Source of the DNA: Pararhizobium sp.
GTDB taxonomy: Bacteria > Pseudomonadota > Alphaproteobacteria > Rhizobiales > Rhizobiaceae
NCBI GenBank assembly: GCA_017794825.1
Contig: CP051237.1
Location: 5,815,342 to 5,879,341, forward strand
Length of the DNA: 64,000 nt
Direction of reading: 5' to 3'
Part shown: positions 60,478-64,000 of the stretch, piece after piece
How positions within the stretch are numbered: position 1 is the stretch's first letter
Layout: every line of letters begins with the position of its first letter
Made by a program: the position numbers and the translations under genes
The notes under the pieces: model-generated
What the model saw: the letters and a program-made list of their open reading frames with translations, nothing else
Told to the model about the DNA's origin: nothing
Database searches by the model: none

Positions 60478-63400
60478 ATGATACTCGACAGATCGTCGGT
60501 GACTGAATGGCTTGAGGCAATCAAAGCCAACGGTCAGACCGGTCACGAAGCGTTTGCGCATTGCGAGCGGCTGTGCCGGCTGATCGATCCGTCCCGTGAG
60601 AATCATATTCCGCTGCGACATGCGGCCCCTGCCTCCTATCCCGATGACTCGTCGAGCACCGCGATGGAGGCTTTCGAAGCCTGGCGGCGCCGGATCAACG
60701 AGCAGATTGCAGACGCCGGCGGTCAGTTCAGGCTCGAGGTCACGGACCACGAGGGCGTTCCCTTCAATCAGGTTCTGTGCTGGTTCGAGGGCGAAGACCT
60801 GCCGGAAACCGCCGCTTCCCGGCCCAAACCGGAACTGGTACCGGAACCTGAATCAAAATCGGAAAAGCCACTTCCCCCAAAACGTTCCCAACCGGCCAAT
60901 GCGCCCAAGTCTCCGCCTGCCGCTTCAGCAAACGGAGCGTTGCAGCGCCTGACGGAATGGGTGTCGGACGCCGATAAATCTCCCGTATTGCTTTTTGTGG
61001 GCGAATACGGATCCGGCAAGTCGACGATCTGCCGGAAATTCTCGGAACTTTTGTCCGGGGGCGATTTCGAATTCGAGGCGGTCTATCTTGACCTGAAGCA
61101 GGCGCGACAGCTTTTCTTCAGTGAAACGCCGAATTTGCGAAGCCGTCGTTTTCGCGCCGATGACATACGTCTGCTGATCGACACGCTCGCCGAGATCGAG
61201 GGATATTCTTCCGGCGACGTCTACGCAAAGATCAACGGCGGCAGTTGCGTAGTCATTTGCGACGGACTGGACGAGATCGGGTCGGCGCTTCACCCGGACG
61301 AGACCGGAAGCTTGGTTCAGGCGCTTGTGGCGTTTCTCTCCATCGGCGCTGCGCACTCGACCTCCAATCGACTGATTGTGTCGTTCCGGAACCACCATTT
61401 CCGCAATGAACGACAAATCGCGACGCTGCTCGGCGACATAAAGAATGTCGCCGCGCCAGAGATTGTGTCGACCGGTCTTCTGGAACCGGAGGACCTTCGG
61501 GCGGCGCTGATCGATCTGACCAGCGATGCCGAACGTTCCCAGCGAACGCTTCAGAACCTGAACGGACTGGCCGTCATGGCCCGAAGGCCGTCGTGGCTGC
61601 ATGCAATCGTCCGTCGACTGGAAGCACTTGACCGAGAGCGGCAAAAAACCGGCTCTGTAAATCTTGCAAGGCTGTTTGACGATCTGATCGACGAGGCGCT
61701 GGCGGCTGAAGAAAATCGCCAGATATTCGATACGGACATCAAAAAGCAGTTGATGGTCACTCTGGCTGGCGACATGTGGGATTCGGGGCGAGACGCCTGG
61801 TCGGCGTCGGAACTCAATGCCTGGCTGGACGCGCAGTTGCGCACTGACGAACGGATGAATGACATCTATGCGTCGTCCTACAAGGGCAAGGCGCGTGAGT
61901 TGCTCTATGAGGATCTCCGCACAACCACGTTTCTGGTCCGCGGCGCGGATGATCTGTTCCGTTTCTCGGACACCCCGATCAGGGCGTACTTTCTCGCCGC
62001 GCATCTGTTCAGGTCGACAGGCGAAGGGCGTTTCGACGCCTGGGAGGCCAACGAGACGGATCATGACGTCCAGATTTTCATTACCGATCTGATCTTCAAC
62101 AAGGCGACGCAGAAGGAACGCAAGGCCTTTCTGGAGAGCATCGGAACGATCCTGTCGGAACCCTACAAGCCGATGTCATCGGACCTTGCATTCGGCATTG
62201 CCCTCCAGGCGCAGGAGCGCGGCGATCCGGATGCACCCAAGGGCGGCTTTCAGATGCCGGGCGTGGATCTTTCCCGTCTCGGCAGGCAGTCGCGCATGTC
62301 CGGATACGACTTCTCCGGATCGAATTTTGCGGGCGCGACACTGTCCGATGCGCATATCGCAAACGCCAGTTTCCACGATTGCGATCTGCACGGCGCGCGT
62401 TTCGAGAATTGCCGGTTTGATGACGTCAAGTTCTCTTCGGTAAAGCTGGATGACGCGACCATCACAGCATGTACGTTCCGGCAATGCGATCTGACGGGCG
62501 CCGATCTGCAGAAAGCCGCCTGCACGCAAAGCCTGGTCGTCCATTGCGACGGCCTCTCGAAGGAATCCCGCGCATCGCTAATCGCCGGCGGCAACAGCGT
62601 CGCGCCTTCAACCGCTGCAGAATGGCGCAGGATAAATGTGCGGCGCGAACATCTCGCAAGGCGTCCGGAGGCAGCCCGCAACATCGTGACATGCATCTAC
62701 AGTCCTGACGGGAAGCTGGTGCTTTCGGCGTGTGACGACGGCGCAATGCATATCTGGAACAGCGAGACGGGAACAGAACACATCGCCCTCAAAGGGCACG
62801 CCGCCGCCGTCAGAAGCTGCGCCTTCAGTCCTGACGGGCGCCTGGTCGCCTCCTGCTCCGACGACGCCACGATCAGGCTGTGGGATGCTGGTTCAGGAAA
62901 GGAGAAAGCTCTCCTTCGGGGGCACACGCTTTCGGTAACGTGCTGTGCGTTCAACCGGACCGGGTCACTGCTCGTCACGGGATCGCAAGACAAGCTTCTG
63001 AAGATCTGGGACACCAAGACAGGACGGCTGGTTCGCACGCTCGCGGGTCATGACGACGCGATAACCGATTGCGACATCAACGCGAAGGACTCCATCATCA
63101 TATCGGCCTCGGCCGATCGCACCCTCCGCTTCTGGGACGTCGCGACGGGTGAGGAAGCTTTCCCGGCCGGCGAACACGAAGCCGCTGTCATCGAATGCGC
63201 CTTTTCCTCGTCCGGCGGCCGCGTCGTCACGTCCTCAAGGGACAATCTGCTGCATCTTTGGGATGGTTCCACCGGCAAGGCAATCGCTATTCTTCCTGAC
63301 CATGAAGACACCATCACCAGAGTGGTGTTTGCTCCGGGGGACAAGTCGATCGTTTCTGCATCCAGGGACTCGACCATTCGCGTCTGGGACGCGGAGTCGG

Positions 63401-64000
63401 GCGAAGTCACCAAAGTGGTGACCGATCACTCATCGTCGGTGACATGGCTCGATTTCAGCAATGACGGCAAAACCGCCATTACATCCACGGAAGACGGCAT
63501 GTTGCGGCTTTGGGACACGAAAAGCTGGCAAACGGTGTCGGCCTTTCCAAGGCAGGAATCGACAATTCTCGGCTGTTCCATCAGCGCCGACGGTCACCAC
63601 ATTATTTCCTGGTCCGACACCGGCGTGATGTGCGTCTGGGACGCGGCCAGCAATCCGGAGCTCGCCTGTCTCGAAGGTCACGTCGACTGGATTCATGCCT
63701 GCACGTTCAGCCCGGACGGCACGCGCATCGCATCAGCTGCCCGTGACAACACATTGCGTCTTTGGAACGCCGAGGACGGAAGCATGATCGCGGTTCTTGG
63801 CGGACACGAAAACTGGGTTCAGTGCCTTGCCTTCAGTCCGGATGGCACCCGGATCATATCCGGTTCCGACGACAATTCGCTCCGTTTGTGGGACGGAGCT
63901 ACCGGAGATCCGATCGCAAGACTGGAAGGGCATGGCGGATCCGTCAACATCTGCGCCTACAGCACGGACGGATCGCGGATCCTTTCCGGTTCCGACGACG
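60478..64000 (+). CDS. NACHT/STAND NTPase with pentapeptide and WD40 repeats (runs off right edge)
   Basis: Open from the ATG at 60478 (AAGGTGGG upstream) to the window end, 1174 residues so far. Residues 1-110 are a domain I do not recognise, then a Pro-rich linker. Walker A GEYGSGKST is at 175-183 and Walker B VVICDGLDE at 258-266; FRFSDTPIRAYFLAAHLF is the NACHT winged-helix mark. Pentapeptide repeats fill about 608-680 (YDFSGSNFAGATLSDAHIAN). From about 736 come ten WD40 repeats and the start of an eleventh (SPDG.....SD..IRLWD). STAND NTPases act as switches in immunity and cell death. Confidence 0.88.
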   Translation, partial: MILDRSSVTEWLEAIKANGQTGHEAFAHCERLCRLIDPSRENHIPLRHAAPASYPDDSSSTAMEAFEAWRRRINEQIADAGGQFRLEVTDHEGVPFNQVLCWFEGEDLPETAASRPKPELVPEPESKSEKPLPPKRSQPANAPKSPPAASANGALQRLTEWVSDADKSPVLLFVGEYGSGKSTICRKFSELLSGGDFEFEAVYLDLKQARQLFFSETPNLRSRRFRADDIRLLIDTLAEIEGYSSGDVYAKINGGSCVVICDGLDEIGSALHPDETGSLVQALVAFLSIGAAHSTSNRLIVSFRNHHFRNERQIATLLGDIKNVAAPEIVSTGLLEPEDLRAALIDLTSDAERSQRTLQNLNGLAVMARRPSWLHAIVRRLEALDRERQKTGSVNLARLFDDLIDEALAAEENRQIFDTDIKKQLMVTLAGDMWDSGRDAWSASELNAWLDAQLRTDERMNDIYASSYKGKARELLYEDLRTTTFLVRGADDLFRFSDTPIRAYFLAAHLFRSTGEGRFDAWEANETDHDVQIFITDLIFNKATQKERKAFLESIGTILSEPYKPMSSDLAFGIALQAQERGDPDAPKGGFQMPGVDLSRLGRQSRMSGYDFSGSNFAGATLSDAHIANASFHDCDLHGARFENCRFDDVKFSSVKLDDATITACTFRQCDLTGADLQKAACTQSLVVHCDGLSKESRASLIAGGNSVAPSTAAEWRRINVRREHLARRPEAARNIVTCIYSPDGKLVLSACDDGAMHIWNSETGTEHIALKGHAAAVRSCAFSPDGRLVASCSDDATIRLWDAGSGKEKALLRGHTLSVTCCAFNRTGSLLVTGSQDKLLKIWDTKTGRLVRTLAGHDDAITDCDINAKDSIIISASADRTLRFWDVATGEEAFPAGEHEAAVIECAFSSSGGRVVTSSRDNLLHLWDGSTGKAIAILPDHEDTITRVVFAPGDKSIVSASRDSTIRVWDAESGEVTKVVTDHSSSVTWLDFSNDGKTAITSTEDGMLRLWDTKSWQTVSAFPRQESTILGCSISADGHHIISWSDTGVMCVWDAASNPELACLEGHVDWIHACTFSPDGTRIASAARDNTLRLWNAEDGSMIAVLGGHENWVQCLAFSPDGTRIISGSDDNSLRLWDGATGDPIARLEGHGGSVNICAYSTDGSRILSGSDD

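Noticed and set aside
60925..62064. 379-codon minus-strand frame opposite the STAND NTPase
   Set aside because: The plus strand has Walker A, Walker B and repeats in a continuous frame; the minus frame is a shadow.

Overview
The window looks like the chromosome of an alphaproteobacterium of the Hyphomicrobiales (Rhizobiales). The evidence is an EipB/DUF1849 envelope protein, paired cyclase-domain proteins, GntR/FCD-controlled hydroxyproline catabolism, moderately high GC and compact divergent or convergent gene layout. The genus cannot be fixed from sequence alone.

Layout. 1-3.7 kb: host housekeeping and envelope genes (a NUDIX fragment, EipB, RidA, GDPD, FemAB-like). 3.7-22.3 kb: one leftward block of virion genes of a T7-like, short-tailed phage. 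It runs terminase, portal, scaffold, major capsid, tail tubular A and B, internal virion proteins, tailspike, GH108 endolysin, GTA-type holin and a spanin-like protein. No integrase, repressor, replication gene, RNA polymerase or small terminase was recognised, and no tRNA flanks it. Two near-identical 19-bp motifs with a TATAA core precede its two main leftward segments and look like phage-type promoters. The block is a candidate domesticated podovirus or gene-transfer-agent-like element, or a decayed prophage. 22.4-28.9 kb: membrane or secreted alpha/beta hydrolases, an isoprenylcysteine-methyltransferase-like protein, a PEP mutase/ICL family enzyme, a rhodanese and an NTPase. 28.9-40.3 kb: PrpD family protein, AI-2E-type and FUSC membrane proteins, an RND pump with its adaptor, a Leu/Phe/Val dehydrogenase and an SH3/Gly-Pro-rich envelope protein. 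40.3-53.5 kb: an AT-rich gap, a methyltransferase, a ClpP-like membrane protein, two tandem cyclases (one fused to DUF427), a hydrolase, an M32 carboxypeptidase, a membrane fusion protein coupled to a CDF-like protein lacking the usual metal ligands, a KDG-kinase-like protein and a VOC dioxygenase. 53.7-58.0 kb: GntR regulator divergent from a three-gene 4-hydroxyproline pathway, closed by a palindromic repeat pair. 58.6-64 kb: a probable conflict system of a coupled small ORF, a DprA-like SLOG protein, a phosphoribosyltransferase-like protein and a large NACHT/STAND NTPase with pentapeptide and WD40 repeats that runs off the right edge.

How the genes work together. The virion block is complete enough, on paper, to package DNA, build a short-tailed particle, recognise a surface polysaccharide and lyse the cell, but not to replicate or integrate by itself. 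The hydroxyproline genes form a pathway from epimerisation through oxidation to deamination, lacking only the final semialdehyde dehydrogenase in view. The DprA/PRTase/STAND genes combine nucleotide or DNA sensing folds with a repeat-bearing NTPase, a pattern typical of prokaryotic immunity loci. All function calls rest on motif reading without database searches.
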